Origin: Cristatella mucedo | Lineage: Eukaryota > Bryozoa > Phylactolaemata > Cristatellidae | DNA length: 64,000 bases | Assembly: GCA_009760855.2 (NCBI GenBank) | Contig: WPIO01000096.1 | Location: 696,001-760,000, forward strand | Direction: 5' to 3' | Part shown: positions 36,673 to 48,045 of the stretch, in pieces | How the letters are laid out: every line of letters starts with the position of its first letter | How positions within the stretch are numbered: the first letter of the stretch is position 1 | Program-made: the position numbers and the translations under genes | Notes under the pieces: model-generated | Databases searched by the model: none | What the model was told of the DNA's origin: nothing | The model's input: the letters and a program-made list of their open reading frames with translations, nothing else

Positions 36673-36858
36673 TTTATTTAAATAAAGACAGTCTAGCAGC
36701 CATATTTAAACTGCGTAAAGCTTTCTTCGTCGCAGCCTGTATGGAACTGTGGGAACTATGGCTGGTTTCCGTCGGGTAACATAACGAGTTCAAACACTAG
36801 AGAGGGACATGACAGTGCTATAATACACCGATTTTTCCTACCATTCACCCATGCATGC

Positions 36859-36859
36859 A

Positions 36860-36912
<53 letters not shown>
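36859..36912. repeat. (AT)n microsatellite
   Basis: AT dinucleotide run with one TGTATA interruption. Confidence 0.95.
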
Positions 36913-36915
<3 letters not shown>

Positions 36916-37111
36916 ACACATGCAAGGACGTAAAGATTACGTGCTGGTTTGGCTGGAGAGTTTCCAGTAGCGCACACTAAATGAATGCGGCACTTAGTGC
37001 TCGTACGGTAACCGAGACAGTTTTAATCTCGCTCAGCAAAAAAGCAGAGAGAAGTCACGCATACGCGTTTGGAGGGCAGTGATATAAGTAATTATTTAAA
37101 TTAACTTAAAA

Positions 37112-37180
37112 AGAGAAATTTATATAGCACACTAAGAGATATGTATCTCATTCTAGGCACTTTAAATTTGCTGGAAAGGA
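37112..37180 (-). mobile_element. LINE-A tail fragment
   Basis: TTTATATAGCACACTAAGAG then ATCTCATTCTAGGCACTTTA, minus strand, followed by LINE-A-like TTGCTGGAAAGG. Confidence 0.55.
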
Positions 37181-37596
37181 AGAATGCGAATAGGGAAGTG
37201 ATGCACGTCTTTAATCTCGTGCAGCAAAATGCAGAGAACAGGATTTCCGTCGGCACGCTGGAGTGCAGCGATGGACAAAGCACGGAGATAGCAGCGGCGT
37301 CGGAAGGTTACAAAGGAAGTGACGCAGGGGGAGCAGTGCTAGCGTCATGGCGGGGCACGAGCGCTGTGAGAGTGAGCTCTGTGGAGGTCTGAGACTTGTA
37401 GCAGAGGAAAATCTTGGGCCGCCGAAGCAAAGCCTTAAGCGAAAGCCTTAAGCGAACACAAGAGAAGCAGCTCGTGCTAGGCGTCGTGAACGGGAAGCCA
37501 GGGAACTCAGGGAGGCGGCAAGGTATATTCAGCGTCCGGCGAGTGACGAATGAAGTTAAGCATAACGCCAGCGAGTGCTCTGGTCTGCCTTTGCAG

Positions 37597-37907
37597 TCGA
37601 AGCGTCCGCCGCCCCCAGCGGCCTGTTTGCGACGACGTCTCTCGCTTCGCTGCCATACGTCAAGGTCGACGACGCGGCGACGCTGCAATCGTCATTTGGA
37701 ATGTCGCTGGCCAAGTGCAGCATGGGCTGCCTGTTGCAAAGCGACTGCGTCGGGTTCTACTTCGGCCTCGACGAGGGAGCGTGCAGGTTGCTGCGAAGGC
37801 TCGCACTGCCGTCAACGACAACTGACACTTTCTATATGAAGCGAGCCGGTTCGTCGTCATCGTCATTGTTGGCCGCCGCTGCCGTCCGTGCGTCTGCGTG
37901 GCTGTGA
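37597..37907 (+). CDS. Unit 1 PAN/apple-like terminal exon
   Basis: The acceptor is TCTGCCTTTGCAG, phase 1; the stop is TGA at 37905-37907. It contains [19 protein letters not shown] and GACRLL, a C-x3-C-x5-C-x11-C pattern typical of the core of PAN/apple domains, which mediate protein or sugar contacts outside the cell. With the signal exon the product would be 125 residues. After FYMKRAG come five serines and a short Ala/Leu tail, which is not clearly a GPI signal. A weak internal donor (GCCGGTTCGT) in phase 1 could instead splice on to the lectin exons. The copy is about 95% identical to unit 2, including non-coding flank. Confidence 0.65.
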
Positions 37908-37914
37908 CTGTGTA

Positions 37915-38475
37915 TTTCATTTGCTCTCTGTGTCTGTGTGTGCCTGTGCGTGTCTGTCTGTGTGTGTCTGTCTGTGTGTGTGTGTGTGTGTCTGTCTGCG
38001 TATGTGTGCGTCTGTCTGTGTCTGTCAGTCTCTGTCTGTCTCTGTCTATCTGTCTCTGTCGGTCTCTGTCTGTCTTTGACTGTCTCGGTCTGCCTTTGTC
38101 TGTGTCTGTCTGTGTCTGTCTGTGTCTGTCTGTCTCTGTCTGTCTCCGTCTATCTGTCTGTCTCCAACTCTGTCCGTCTTTGTCCGGCTCTGTCTGTCCC
38201 TGTCTGTCTGCCTCCGTCTGTCTCTGTCCGTCTCTGTCTGTCCCTGTCTGTCTCTGAATGTCTGTCTGTCTCCATCTGTCTCTGTCCGTCTGTCTGTCCC
38301 TGTATGTCCCAGTCTGTCCCTGTCTGTCCTTGTCTGTCTCTGTCTGTCTCTGTCCGTCTCTGTCTGCCCCTGTCTGTGTCTGTCTGTGTCTGTCTGAGTC
38401 TATCTGTGTCTGTCTGTGTCTGTCCGTCTCTGTCCATCTCTATCTGTGTCTGTCTGTGTCTGTCTGTGTCTGACC
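37915..38475. repeat. CTGT/CTGTCT-rich simple array after PAN exon
   Basis: About 560 bp of degenerate CTGT, CTGTCTCTGTC and CTGTGTG repeats. It begins within 10 bp of the PAN stop codon. The same kind of array follows the PAN exon in unit 2. Confidence 0.9.
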
Positions 38476-39006
38476 AACCTCGCTGCCTCGCATGTAGATG
38501 CAACGAGTCACGCGACTGGGCCCGCCTTATGAAAGGGGGGAGGTGAGGTCGACCAATCGTCGTTGAATACCTTCTGCTGTGGGTAATTGACAATTGACAC
38601 CTCTGCAGCTCAGAATGCGCTTTAAATTCACTGTTCGATACTTCATCTGCGAGCCCCCGTTGTGGCGAAACCGGAGCGGTTCGGCAGTCTCCAAAAACAG
38701 TCTATTCAGGCTCGGCGTGTTGTTCCCAGGTGGGTCACAGGTCTCAGCCTGTCAGGTTGGAGGACGACAAGCGCGGGGAGGTGTGTAGGGGGCGGGTCCG
38801 AAGCCAGAGCCAAGCGATCGCCGCGCGTGGTCACCGCTGCACGTCGCCTGCGGCGCTCGGCCAGTGACGAGCGACAGTCGCTACGAAACTCGAAGGCTGC
38901 TGTGGCAACGTCGGCGGCGGCGGTGGGCGCCGCCGAAGGCATTGCTAGTTCTGGTGCGACGACGCGTGAGAACCTCTGGCTCTCGACCGTGCCGCTTTCA
39001 TTGCAG

Positions 39007-39036
39007 GCTTCGGAACTCCGGGAAGCGTCTCCTTAT
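39007..39036 (+). CDS. Unit 1 lectin mini-exon (first strand of F-type lectin domain)
   Basis: A 30-nt exon between CATTGCAG and GTGAGTATC, phase 1 in and out. It encodes FGTPGSVSL, whose SVSL plus the next exon's first residues corresponds to the NVAL-x-K-PA-x-QSS start of F5/8C and F-type lectin domains. The same 30 nt recur in unit 2 with splice sites intact. Confidence 0.6.
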
Positions 39037-39269
39037 GTGAGTATCGAGCGAACGCAATTGAATGCTAGCACTAACGATATTCAATAACAAGACTATTTCA
39101 TCCGCATTCGCCTGCAAACGCGTCGAGCAAGCGTTCAATCCGCGTCGCCATCACTCGAAGAAGACGCTGGACGACTACGTTGAGACGAGTCGTGCGGCCA
39201 GCCGAAAGTCGGCACTCGAGCGCCGCTCGCACTTTCGCCTTTAGAGCATTCGCGAACTTCTCTCTTCAG

Positions 39270-39461
39270 ACCGGCCGGCCGCGAAGTCGACATCACTTTC
39301 GCTCATACCGCAGTGGTGCTGCGAGGCCACGTTCGCGTTCGACGGCAACATAGCCACCATAAGTAACACGCAGAGCGCTCCGTACCAGTGGATCATCGTC
39401 GATCTGGGCTGGCCGCATGTCGTCTCCACGATCGCCGTGACGGCCCGATGCAACGGATGGG
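39270..39461 (+). CDS. Unit 1 F-type lectin exon A, binding residues lost
   Basis: 192 nt, acceptor CTCTTCAG, phase 1 in and out. It encodes EATFAFDGNIATISN, then YQWIIVDLGWPHVVSTIAV and TARCNGW. Compared with unit 2, the signature histidine is asparagine, the RxD aspartate is asparagine, and the vicinal Cys-Cys is Gly-Trp. The donor GTCGGT is weaker than GTCAGT in unit 2. The fold may persist, but classical fucose binding should be gone. It may be a pseudogene or a diverged paralogue. Confidence 0.6.
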
Positions 39462-39964
39462 GTCGGTGTGCTCTCGTCGTTCGGCGCCGCCGCCGCTCAG
39501 GTCGTCAAAGAAGGGATGCAGTAGGACGAAGCAGGCGCGCTGGGGCTGAAGCTGAGGCCCGTCCTCTTCTAGCGGCGGCGGCAGGCGATGGGCCAATATG
39601 GCCTGGAGCGTGAAGCATTCCCTTCCATCAGCAGCCTTAGGTTGCGCCAGCCTAGCGCCTTGGCGGAGGGTCTGGCGTCTTGGCGGCATATGTCCGCTGA
39701 TTATTCTGAGCCCCGAAGGTCAAGGGGCACGCTCCCATCTAGACGGTTTGATCCTTTGACGAAAATTGATGAGCTCTTCTGACGACAAAATTAGCTTTTT
39801 ATAGGCAATAGTAAATACATAAATAAAGTATTACATATAGGCACAATTTAAGCAATGCCCCTGAGCGAGGACGGGAATACTGACGCTACCTGATCCTATT
39901 GATCACTGCGATCCGAGGCCCTGTAAAGTCGTGATATGCTGACTCACTAATATGGTGTAGTGTT

Positions 39965-40110
39965 ATGCAATGCATCTCATCTGTCTGGAACTCCACAAAA
40001 CCACAAAGACTGTGTGGGTGCTACACAGCAGAGTTTTGTATAGCGCACTCACAGCCTAAGCGGCTTTCGGTATGCATTCAGTAGCCAACAGACTTAGCAC
40101 TAAGGAATGA
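39965..40110 (-). mobile_element. LINE family B 3' fragment (unit 1)
   Basis: TCTGTCTGGAACTCCACAAA, TAGCGCACTCACAGCC and CGGTATGCATTCAGTAGCCA match the 3' end of family B. The same fragment with the same flanks lies in unit 2 at 54350-54490, so the insertion predates the duplication. Confidence 0.7.
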
Positions 40111-40999
40111 CGCTGCCACACTGAGCACGGGACACTGTTCGAGCACTAATATTGACATTTAGAAACACCACTCGATTTACCTCTCGACAACTGAAAGGGT
40201 TTCATCTTTCTGCTAAGACTGAGAAAGTTGGGCACGAGTACGTCAGCAGTGCTAAAACGAATATGGCTCCAGCCATCCTTTGCACAAATGGTCAGGCCTG
40301 GAGATTATAGATCGAACCGATTGATTTAAGTGAGAAGTCGAAACTTACTCGCTCCTACTGCTTGTCAATTGAGTCGACGAAGAGGCTAGAAGTGGCTACC
40401 TAGTCATTCTGCAGAGGCAATTCGGAACGTGCATTAAAACTTGCTGTAAACACTCACCCCAAACGACCGGCCTTCCTCCGTCAGACCTTTGCAGTAGCTA
40501 CACTGTCAAATTTCTCAAAACTGCATCGATGCTCGCCAGGAACGTATGCCAAGGCAAGCCATCAACGCACAGCCACCTCGCGTGGCACCTGCGGGTATTC
40601 AGAGCTTGGCTGGAGAGCGACAGGCACGTTGGACGCTGCCAAGTCAATGAGAATCTTATTTATTCTTGTTCTTTTAATGGGATTCAAATTCTTCAGCCAA
40701 ATTCTAGGCGCAGAAGCGCACTAGCTGTCCACATCAGCGCTCGCTCGCTCCTGAACGTTCCGCCTTCGCTCTAGGGCGACGCACCGTGCGAAGGCCGTGC
40801 GGTCGGTCGTACACGCTCGGCCGCCGCCCCTCTCCACTCTCATGACGCTAGCGAGGGGCCGGCACGACCCGAGCGAATGGCTCGCGACCCGGAAGTTTGA
40901 GCAGCCGCCGAAAGTCATTCGCCGTCTTTGCGGCGGCCGCCTCCCCGCTCAGCCACCCGTCCAAAGCGTCTCCGCTCGATGGCAGCCGTTTTCGTTTAG

Positions 41000-41241
41000 C
41001 TTACCGGGCTCACGACTACGATTTGCGCGTCGGCTCGAGCCCGACTCCCGTTGCCGGCTTTTTCAACGGATCGCTGTGCGCGAACTTCACCGGACAGATG
41101 CAGCTGTGTCAGAACGTGACCTTCACGTGCCCACCGTCCACGGTTGGAAGATACGTGAGCTTGCAAGTCATGCAGACAGCAGCATCCGGCGATAATTACT
41201 TGAACTTTGCGGAGATTACCGTCTACGGAGTTCTGCTGTAG
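41000..41241 (+). CDS. Unit 1 F-type lectin exon B (C-terminal half of domain)
   Basis: The acceptor is TTTTCGTTTAG, phase 1; the stop is TAG at 41239-41241. It encodes YRAHDYDLRVGSSPTP, then LCANFTG, QNVTFTCPPSTVGRYVSL and NYLNFAEITVYG. This is the second half of an F-type lectin (eel-fucolectin/tachylectin-4/pentraxin-1 type) domain, with the usual C...F-x-C...GRYVSL core and the closing EITVYG strand. It contains two or three N-glycosylation sequons. It is open and undamaged, unlike exon A of this unit. Confidence 0.7.
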
Positions 41242-41589
41242 CCGGTGCCACCGGTTAGCCACCTGGGCAATCCTCGGAGATGACGAGGAGGCAGCACACT
41301 GCCCAGGCAGATCAACGCGGCGTCGCGCGGCGGAACAGAACCGCCTGCCCAGAGGAGTTTCCCATTCACCACCGCTGCCACCGCCGTCGAAGCTACATCT
41401 GCGCTCAGAGATCGCTCAACTGGCGTGGCACTTCGAGACGTCACTCGACGAGCCTCTGCAAGCGAAATGCACTCACGCACACGAAGACGAGGCTGAGCGA
41501 GTTACCCGTCACCGAAATCGAAGCGAGTGCTACGTTCATGGCGACCGCTGCTATTCGAGCGAGTCCGGAGATTAGAAAGTGAGATTCGG

Positions 41590-42480
41590 TCTTGCCGCCG
41601 CGAGGGCGTTCGAGTGCCTTTCTGTCGGAACTCTTAGCGGCTGACGCCCGTCTCGCGTTAATAAAATATCTGGTCTGTACGGCATCGGCTACTGCGGGGC
41701 GGGGGTGGTCGCAGCGATTGAGACGTGCCGGTCTTTGGCGTTTAGGGCGAAGTTTTCCGTTAGAAAACTGTCCTCATAACAAGCCAGTCCACTCAGAATG
41801 ATGATCGATGAGGTGATGTCCAGAAGAGCTCTTAACGACAAATGTAAGCAGCCGAGAATAGTCAGCAAACAGTGATAACCGAGTCGACGGGCTTCTAATT
41901 CACCTTTCCCGGAGATCCAGTATAAATGGACTAAATGAATCGTACATACGACATTTCAACAGTCGAGCGGAATAGGTCGACGGAAGAACGCCCTAAACTC
42001 GATGACTCTTTCAGCTGTCTTTCCTGCCCTTCTCAGACTCGTTCAGCTCCGGAATTAAGTGCCTTAATTTACTGGTCTCGAATGCAGCCCACCGTGCTAA
42101 TCGCGACACTCCAAAAGTCTGGACACAAGTCTGCGAGTGCACAAATCACCCGTCGAACGCCTCGGCTCAGCTGCCGCAGCGCCCTCTAGTCAGCGCATGC
42201 GCTGCTAAAAGTGAGCGCGACACTGTGAGCGAAGCTGCTTAGACGAATCCGGCGATCGACTGCCCCCCCTGCCGTCCCTCTCTGGACGACCGAGGCCTTG
42301 TTTTGTCTTGTCATATTAAGGCGCGTGAAACTTGAGTGGATTATACGGAACCGCGGAGGTCATGCAACTGCCGCGGTGCATGGCGACTTTGTGGCTGGCA
42401 TATTGGGGGGCCGACGGACAGAGCGGTATAGCCGCGGTGCGACCGGCACGGAGCTACCAACGAATGCTGGCCTGGAAGCG
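41590..42480. repeat. Duplicated 3' flank of lectin gene, copy 1
   Basis: CGTCTCGCGTTAATAAAA, GGCATCGGCTAC, GAAAACTGTCCTCA, AGAAGAGCTCTTAACGACAAA and TTCAGCTCCGGAA recur at about 57560-58300 and at 59340-60100. Unit 2 therefore has an extra internal copy. Confidence 0.8.
41660..41665 (+). terminator. Putative polyadenylation signal, unit 1 lectin exons
   Basis: AATAAA about 420 bp after the TAG of lectin exon B. Confidence 0.4.
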
Positions 42481-42649
42481 CTTGTCAGCCAGTAAGCGGC
42501 TTATGAACTCCCAGATTAAGTCGGCAATCCGAAAGAGATTCGGAGGCGATTGGTCGCCTGCCGTGCTAATCAGCACGACACCCGATAGATAGACAGATAG
42601 ACATAGATAGATAGAGGTGTCGCTCTGGCCCACCGAAATAAAAAACGTA

Positions 42650-42935
42650 CGGAAGCGGCAGCTGCTGCTTCTGGATGAGCGACTCGCAGCCAGCGAGCCA
42701 CTGATCGGTGCGACGATCGCGTGTGGACGCGCTGAGCGGCTCCGACGGCTGTGCCGCCGCCTCGGCGAGACGCGCATCTGGTGGCAACATCCAGAGGGAG
42801 AAAGAGGAAAGAGCCAAGTCTTACTCGCGCGCCCGCACTTCTATTGACCGGCCGCTCCTCGAGCGCCTCTAGCGGAGAGAAGCGGCCGACGATGGTTTCG
42901 CTTCGACTAGCGGACAATAGCAGTGACGGTCTTTG
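42650..42935. repeat. Unidentified about 290-bp repeat, copy 1
   Basis: ACGGAAGCGGCAGCTGCTGC, GAGCCACTGATCGGTGCGACG and TTCTATTGACCGGCCGCTCC recur in order at 44395-44685. GATA runs lie just to the left. Open frames occur on both strands but no protein family is recognised. It may be a high-copy element. Confidence 0.8.
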
Positions 42936-42984
42936 CTAATCAGCGTGACGCGCTATAGATAGATTGAGCTTCGATGAAAAGCCG

Positions 42985-43400
42985 CCGAAAGATTTAAATT
43001 TTAGTGCGTGGAGCAGAGAGAGAGAGACAAGCGGAGAGACGCCGCGGGAGATGGCGGAGAGACGCCGCGGGAGATGAGGGCGGTGAGCTGAGCGGTGCGC
43101 TGAGCGGTGCGCTTAGAGCGAGCGAGCGAAGCGACCGGTGCGAGCCTGATTGAGCACGTGTCGAAATCGATCGGCACTGCTTTACACGTCTAAAGTGACT
43201 TTGCGGATTAGTCTGTGCACGCTTGGCTAGATCGATAGGTAATAGCCGCAGGAAAAAAATAATCAGAGCAATCAGAGGAGTAATCAGAGCAACAACAATA
43301 GAAATAATCAGAGAAGGAAAATCTCAACTTAGCTCAACTCAATCTCAACTGCCGCGGCATATTTAGCTGCGAAACTACCAAGCAACGGACTCGCTCGCGT
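42985..43400. repeat. Duplicated block, pair with 62.55-63.0 kb
   Basis: GGTGCGCTGAGCGGTG tandems, GAGCCTGATTGAGCACGTGTC, CACGCTTGGCTAGATCGATA and AGAAATAATCAGAG are shared with 62550-62970. It includes short tandem GCTGAGCGGT motifs. Confidence 0.8.
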
Positions 43401-44155
43401 TCTTCAAGCGACTGTCGCGTCACGCACGCGCACTGGCCGATCTTGCGACATTTCAACGATCTTAAATCTCGCGACATTTCAACGGGCTGTGCGTGGTTGC
43501 GTCTGCGACGCTCGCGTTTGCAGCGCGGTGCTTCAATGCAAGTGTGTGTGTGTTTGTGTGCGCATATAAGCCAATGGATATTGAATCAACTTGCTTAATA
43601 AATCATAGATGAATCTATTTATAAGCGTAAAGTGGCGGTGAGTCTGCAATGTCGGGCAGTCCTCAACATGATTCTATCATGCCTCCTTCACAGCTCATTT
43701 AAAGTGCCTAAACATGTTTTATCATAGGTAGGGGTAATTTGCAATATATACTTCTTGAATTAACCAGTATTAAGAATATCTGGAGCGCATGAGCTCTTAA
43801 AATTTCTTTTCCGACCAAAATATCGCGAATTCTACAAACCTTTGAGCAAAAGCGAACTTAAAAGCAGCGACCCGAATTCATGCGAAGCGACTGGTATCAC
43901 GAATCGCGTGCGTAACTACTGCCTCGTGAAGCTACCGTTAGCTGTCCCTCCGCCTACTCAGCCATTGTCAGCAAAAATAACTTCAGCGATCCTTCCCTTT
44001 AATTATCCGACCTCTCAGCGAGCGGCCAGTAATTGAACGACGACGCGAAGTACGAAATCCGAGAGCAGGCGAGCCGGAAATGAATGCCAGGATGCGCAGC
44101 TGCGCAGTCGCCGCTGCGCTTCTTTTCGATCGTACCGATGCTGAGAATAAGCAGC
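43401..44155. other. No feature recognised
   Basis: Unit 1 right part. It has a short GT run near 43545 and a small frame at 43842-44036 without domain. Confidence 0.35.
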
Positions 44156-44157
44156 GG

Positions 44158-44258
44158 TAGTGGCAAATGTAAATCGCCTAGAGAGAGAGAGAGAGAGAGG
44201 TTGAGTTCTTTGAGGGCGCTTTATCAAGTGCATCATTATTATTATTATTGTTAACGCT
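44158..44258 (+). mobile_element. LINE-A 3' tail fragment
   Basis: AAATGTAAATCGCCTAGAGA, a GA run, TTGAGTTCTTTGAGGGCGC and TTATCAAGTGCATC with an ATT tail. Confidence 0.7.
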
Positions 44259-44394
44259 GCAACGGACACGGACGCAAGTTTCCCGCCACCTCCGCCGCTG
44301 CCGCCGCCGCCTTTGCCGCCGTGGTCTCGTCGAGACGCAGTAGGCAGCCTGGCGAGCGGCACCAGCCATATCCATAGCTCCGATGGCTTCCGCT

Positions 44395-44685
44395 CGTACG
44401 GAAGCGGCAGCTGCTGCTGCTGGATGAGCGACTCGCCGCCAGCGAGCCACTGATCGGTGCGACGATCGCGCGTAGCCGCGCTGAGCGGCTCCGACGGCTG
44501 CGCCGCCGCCGCCTCGGCGAGACGCGCATCTGGTGGCGAAAGAAAGAGGAAAGAGCCACGTCTTACTCGCGCGCCCACACTTCTATTGACCGGCCGCTCC
44601 TCGAGCGCCTCTAGAGAGGAGCGGCCGACAATGGTTTCGCTTCGACGAGTGGACAATAGTGGCTGCCAGGTTGTCGGTCTTTGAA
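44395..44685. repeat. Unidentified about 290-bp repeat, copy 2
   Basis: Second copy of the 42650-42935 block, in the same orientation. It is missing a few bases around GGTGGC. Confidence 0.8.
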
Positions 44686-45117
44686 GTCGGTTTTGTTTTA
44701 TCCCATTGATCCATTTCAACGACTGCTGTCGGACTGAAGTTGCTCAAAGTCTTCGAGCGCGCGTCGCGCATGTATCGATCGCTTTGCAATGAGCAAATCG
44801 AGTTTCTTAAAGAGGCCTCTCTCTCTCTCTCTCTTTACTTTCTCATTCGGCGAGCGAGCCGTTACTAATGGCTCAGCCTCAGCCACAGTCAGTTGGTGGT
44901 GGCAACGCGACAAAGACCGCTGAAATGTGACAGGTGGTTCGCGATGCGACCACGCAGGGACGACGCAAACGTCTGCAACACTCAGCAAAGGCTTGCGATA
45001 ATGCGCTGGAACCTTTGAGGAATCGGTACAGCTAATCCATTTGATTCCACTCCTATTTGCTTCGCCGCCCCAAAAAGCCGGTCGCGGCTGTCCTATCTCC
45101 ATCCACAACTCCCCCCT

Positions 45118-45121
45118 TTCC

Positions 45122-45152
<31 letters not shown>

Positions 45153-45160
45153 CTCTCTCG
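45118..45160. repeat. (CT)n microsatellite
   Basis: CT run with one TTCTC interruption. Confidence 0.9.
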
Positions 45161-45389
45161 TATTTACATCCAGTATTTCTCTCCACGTGCGCTCACTCCA
45201 AACGACCGTCTCTCCGCCTCAGTGTCCCGCGTCTATCTCAGCACGCGTGCTGCGGAGTCGCGCCAGAGATACGAGAGTCGATCAATAAAATCGTTTGTTC
45301 GGATTTTGTTTTATCGCGCCCTCGTCTTTGATGCGTTCGAAAGTTGAGTTTCAGTTCACTTTTTGAGACTATGCAAACGGACTGCAAAT

Positions 45390-45535
45390 GCTGTTGTGGC
45401 CCAGCGGTTAAGGTGCTCGCCCCGATCAAGGTCTGGCCGAGGTTGTGTGCTCGGGCCCCCTGGCATATGTGGAGCGCCTGAATAGAGATTTGGTTCTCAT
45501 AGGGCGCTATACTAATGAATTATATTATTGTATTG
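45390..45535 (+). mobile_element. SINE-1 copy
   Basis: The clearest copy. It has the A box GTGGCCCAGCGGTTAAGG, B-box-like GTGTGCTCGGGCCCC, the tail AGCGCCTGAATAGAGATTTG then TTCTCATAGGGCGC, and the end TACTAATGAATTATAT. Confidence 0.85.
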
Positions 45536-46014
45536 ATGACAACTTGAACTAGCGCGTGCCGGTTCGTTGCTCCACGCGAGGGTTCTATGCTGGCTGCTTG
45601 ACTAGCTACCCCTAAACATACATCTATGAACACGCATATTTTGTGCGTCGAATGATAGTTCTTACAGGCTGACTGCTGAAGTGTTTTAACGCTCTTTTTT
45701 GAGTCAACCGTAATTCTTGGTAAAATGTTCTGATGTATGGATTTGCATAAAGAATAATAATCAAAATTTGCTATAGTACTCGAAGAGAAATGAATCTTTC
45801 ACGCCGCTTCAAATATGCTGGGATGGAAGGTTGAAAAACGAACGGACTCGCTGTCGTACGCCCTCGGCTGGGGAGAAGAGCCCGACTAAAGCGCACGAAG
45901 GTCAAGGCTATATGCAGACTGCCAAGTCGATCCTCCTATCGGTCTTATTCGGTTGACCTTTTCGAGAGTCAGATAACAGCTTGGAGGGAAACCGAAATGA
46001 CAGCGCGCGCCTCC

Positions 46015-46412
<398 letters not shown>

Positions 46413-46434
46413 TCGAATGTGTAACTAAGAACAC

Positions 46435-46437
<3 letters not shown>

Positions 46438-46475
<38 letters not shown>

Positions 46476-46500
46476 TATACATACATACATATATATATGT
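46438..46500. repeat. (AT)n microsatellite
   Basis: AT run with ACATAC interruptions, directly after the CT array. Confidence 0.95.
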
Positions 46501-47792
46501 ACATATATGTCTATGCGTACGCTTCTTTTATGCGTCGAATGATGTTTCTTACAGGTTCACTGCTGAAGTGTTTTAACGTCCATTTTTGAGACGACCATTG
46601 TTCTTGGTGAAATGTTCTGATGTACGGATTTGCATAAAAAATAACAATCAAAATTAGTTACGGCGCTCTAGGAGAAATGAATCTCATTCAGGACGTTTCA
46701 AATATGCTGGGATGGAAGGTTGAAAGATGACTGAACTCGCCGCCGTACGCCCTCGGCTTGGCAGCGGAACCTGAATGAAGCGCACCAAGGTCAAGGCTGT
46801 ATGAAGACTTCCAAGTCGATCCTCTTGTCGGTCTTGTTCGGTTGACCTTTTCGAGAGTCGGATAACAGCTTGGGGGGAAACCGAAATGACAGCACGCGCG
46901 CGCCTCCTCTTTCCTCTTTCAAAGGGAAGTCGTCGTTACGGTTGTCTCACATTCAGCCTTCGTTCGCTCGCGTTAAGTCAGCTACTCGCGACGTCTCAAA
47001 ACCGGCGACGCTCATTGAGCGAGCCACTGTGGGTTGAGGAGGCTGCGGCAGAAGGAAGGAAGAAGGAACGGAAGGGGGAGGCGTTGACCTGTGACCTGCG
47101 GCCGTCAGCTGGCGGTTCGCTCCTCCGTCCATCCTGCATGCCGTCGGCATTTCTTTACTTTGGCATGCTTTGTCTAACTTTGCTCGAATTTGGTTTTCCA
47201 GTTGGGCGGTTCATTGCTGGCTGGCATCGTTGGAGGCCATTACCGTCGAGTGCGCCCGCTGCACTGAGTTACCTTTCGAGTTGCGCACCGTTAAGCACCG
47301 AGACGCTGGGACCTGCGGCGTGAGCCGCTCGACGAGCTGACTTAGCTGCGCGCGCATCACGCTCGCTGGAGCCGCTTAGGTTGACCTATCCGCCAGGGAA
47401 CACATCCGCTTGTTCGCATGGCAACAGCGGTTCGCATTTCCACAACCACCTGCTGGCGGCGAGCGGATTTATCGGTCGTATACAGTGGCAATCTATTATC
47501 CCGATCGATGACGACGGACCGCTCGTCGAGCGACGTAAACCTGGGAAAAGTTAACCGCTGTGACTTGAGTTGCCAACAGCCGTCGCCACGGAGTCGTATC
47601 GTACGCGTGAGACGGCGCCTCGCGGCCGCGCGCGACGGTGTGCCCGCGACGGCGCGTTAGACGGTCGAGGTGCGGTGCGGCGTCGCTTTGTTCACGACGT
47701 GGACGTGCCTGCGCTGGTGCCCGCCGTGACGGCCGCAGTCATCAAACTGTCCGATGCAGAGTCGACGCTCACGATCCGTGGCCTCAGCGAGG

Positions 47793-47859
47793 ATGGCGTC
47801 CGTTGCTATGGCGATCTGTTTCTACTTCATCCTCTTGTACCATTCACCAGGAGCGACGG
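47793..47859 (+). CDS. Unit 2 signal-peptide exon
   Basis: ATG at 47793 encodes MASVAMAICFYFILLYHS then PGAT, a 22-residue secretory leader, and ends in phase 1 at GGTGAGTC. Joined to the PAN exon it gives 125 residues. Joined to the three lectin exons it gives 174 residues, the usual size for a secreted single-domain F-type lectin. The sequence is nearly identical to unit 1 from here into the following intron, although sequence just upstream differs clearly. Confidence 0.68.
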
Positions 47860-47878
47860 GTGAGTCGTCGGGGTCAAT

Positions 47879-48045
47879 GGCTGCCTGCCTGCTGCGGCTG
47901 TGACTCCGTCCGACGGAGCGAAGTGGAGGCTCTCTGTCACGTGCCGGCCGCTCGTTGTTGCCTCGAGTCGCAGGAAAGCGCGACTGCTGTGCTGCCCAAG
48001 TACCCATGTTGCAAGAAAGACTCCGGCAATTATGTGCCCACTAAA
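47879..48045. repeat. Left copy of 167-bp direct repeat flanking LINE-A
   Basis: GGCTGCCTGCCTGCTGCGG through ATGTGCCCACTAAA. The right copy is 50536-50702, about 10-12% diverged. This left copy is nearly identical to unit 1 (33919-34085). Confidence 0.85.

Larger units (their letters stand above)
30880..44940. repeat. Tandem duplication unit 1
   Basis: The order of blocks is shared with unit 2: 31.83-32.3, 32.35-33.3, signal-peptide exon, LINE-A insertion, PAN exon, CTGT-rich array, lectin exons, and a 3' flank at 41.6-42.5 kb. Offsets are about 14 kb up to the lectin exons, rising to about 16 kb where unit 2 has extra insertions. The boundaries are approximate. Confidence 0.75.

Noticed and set aside
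38122-38546. Ser/Val/Cys-rich ORFs
   Set aside because: Translations of the CTGT-rich array behind the PAN exon.
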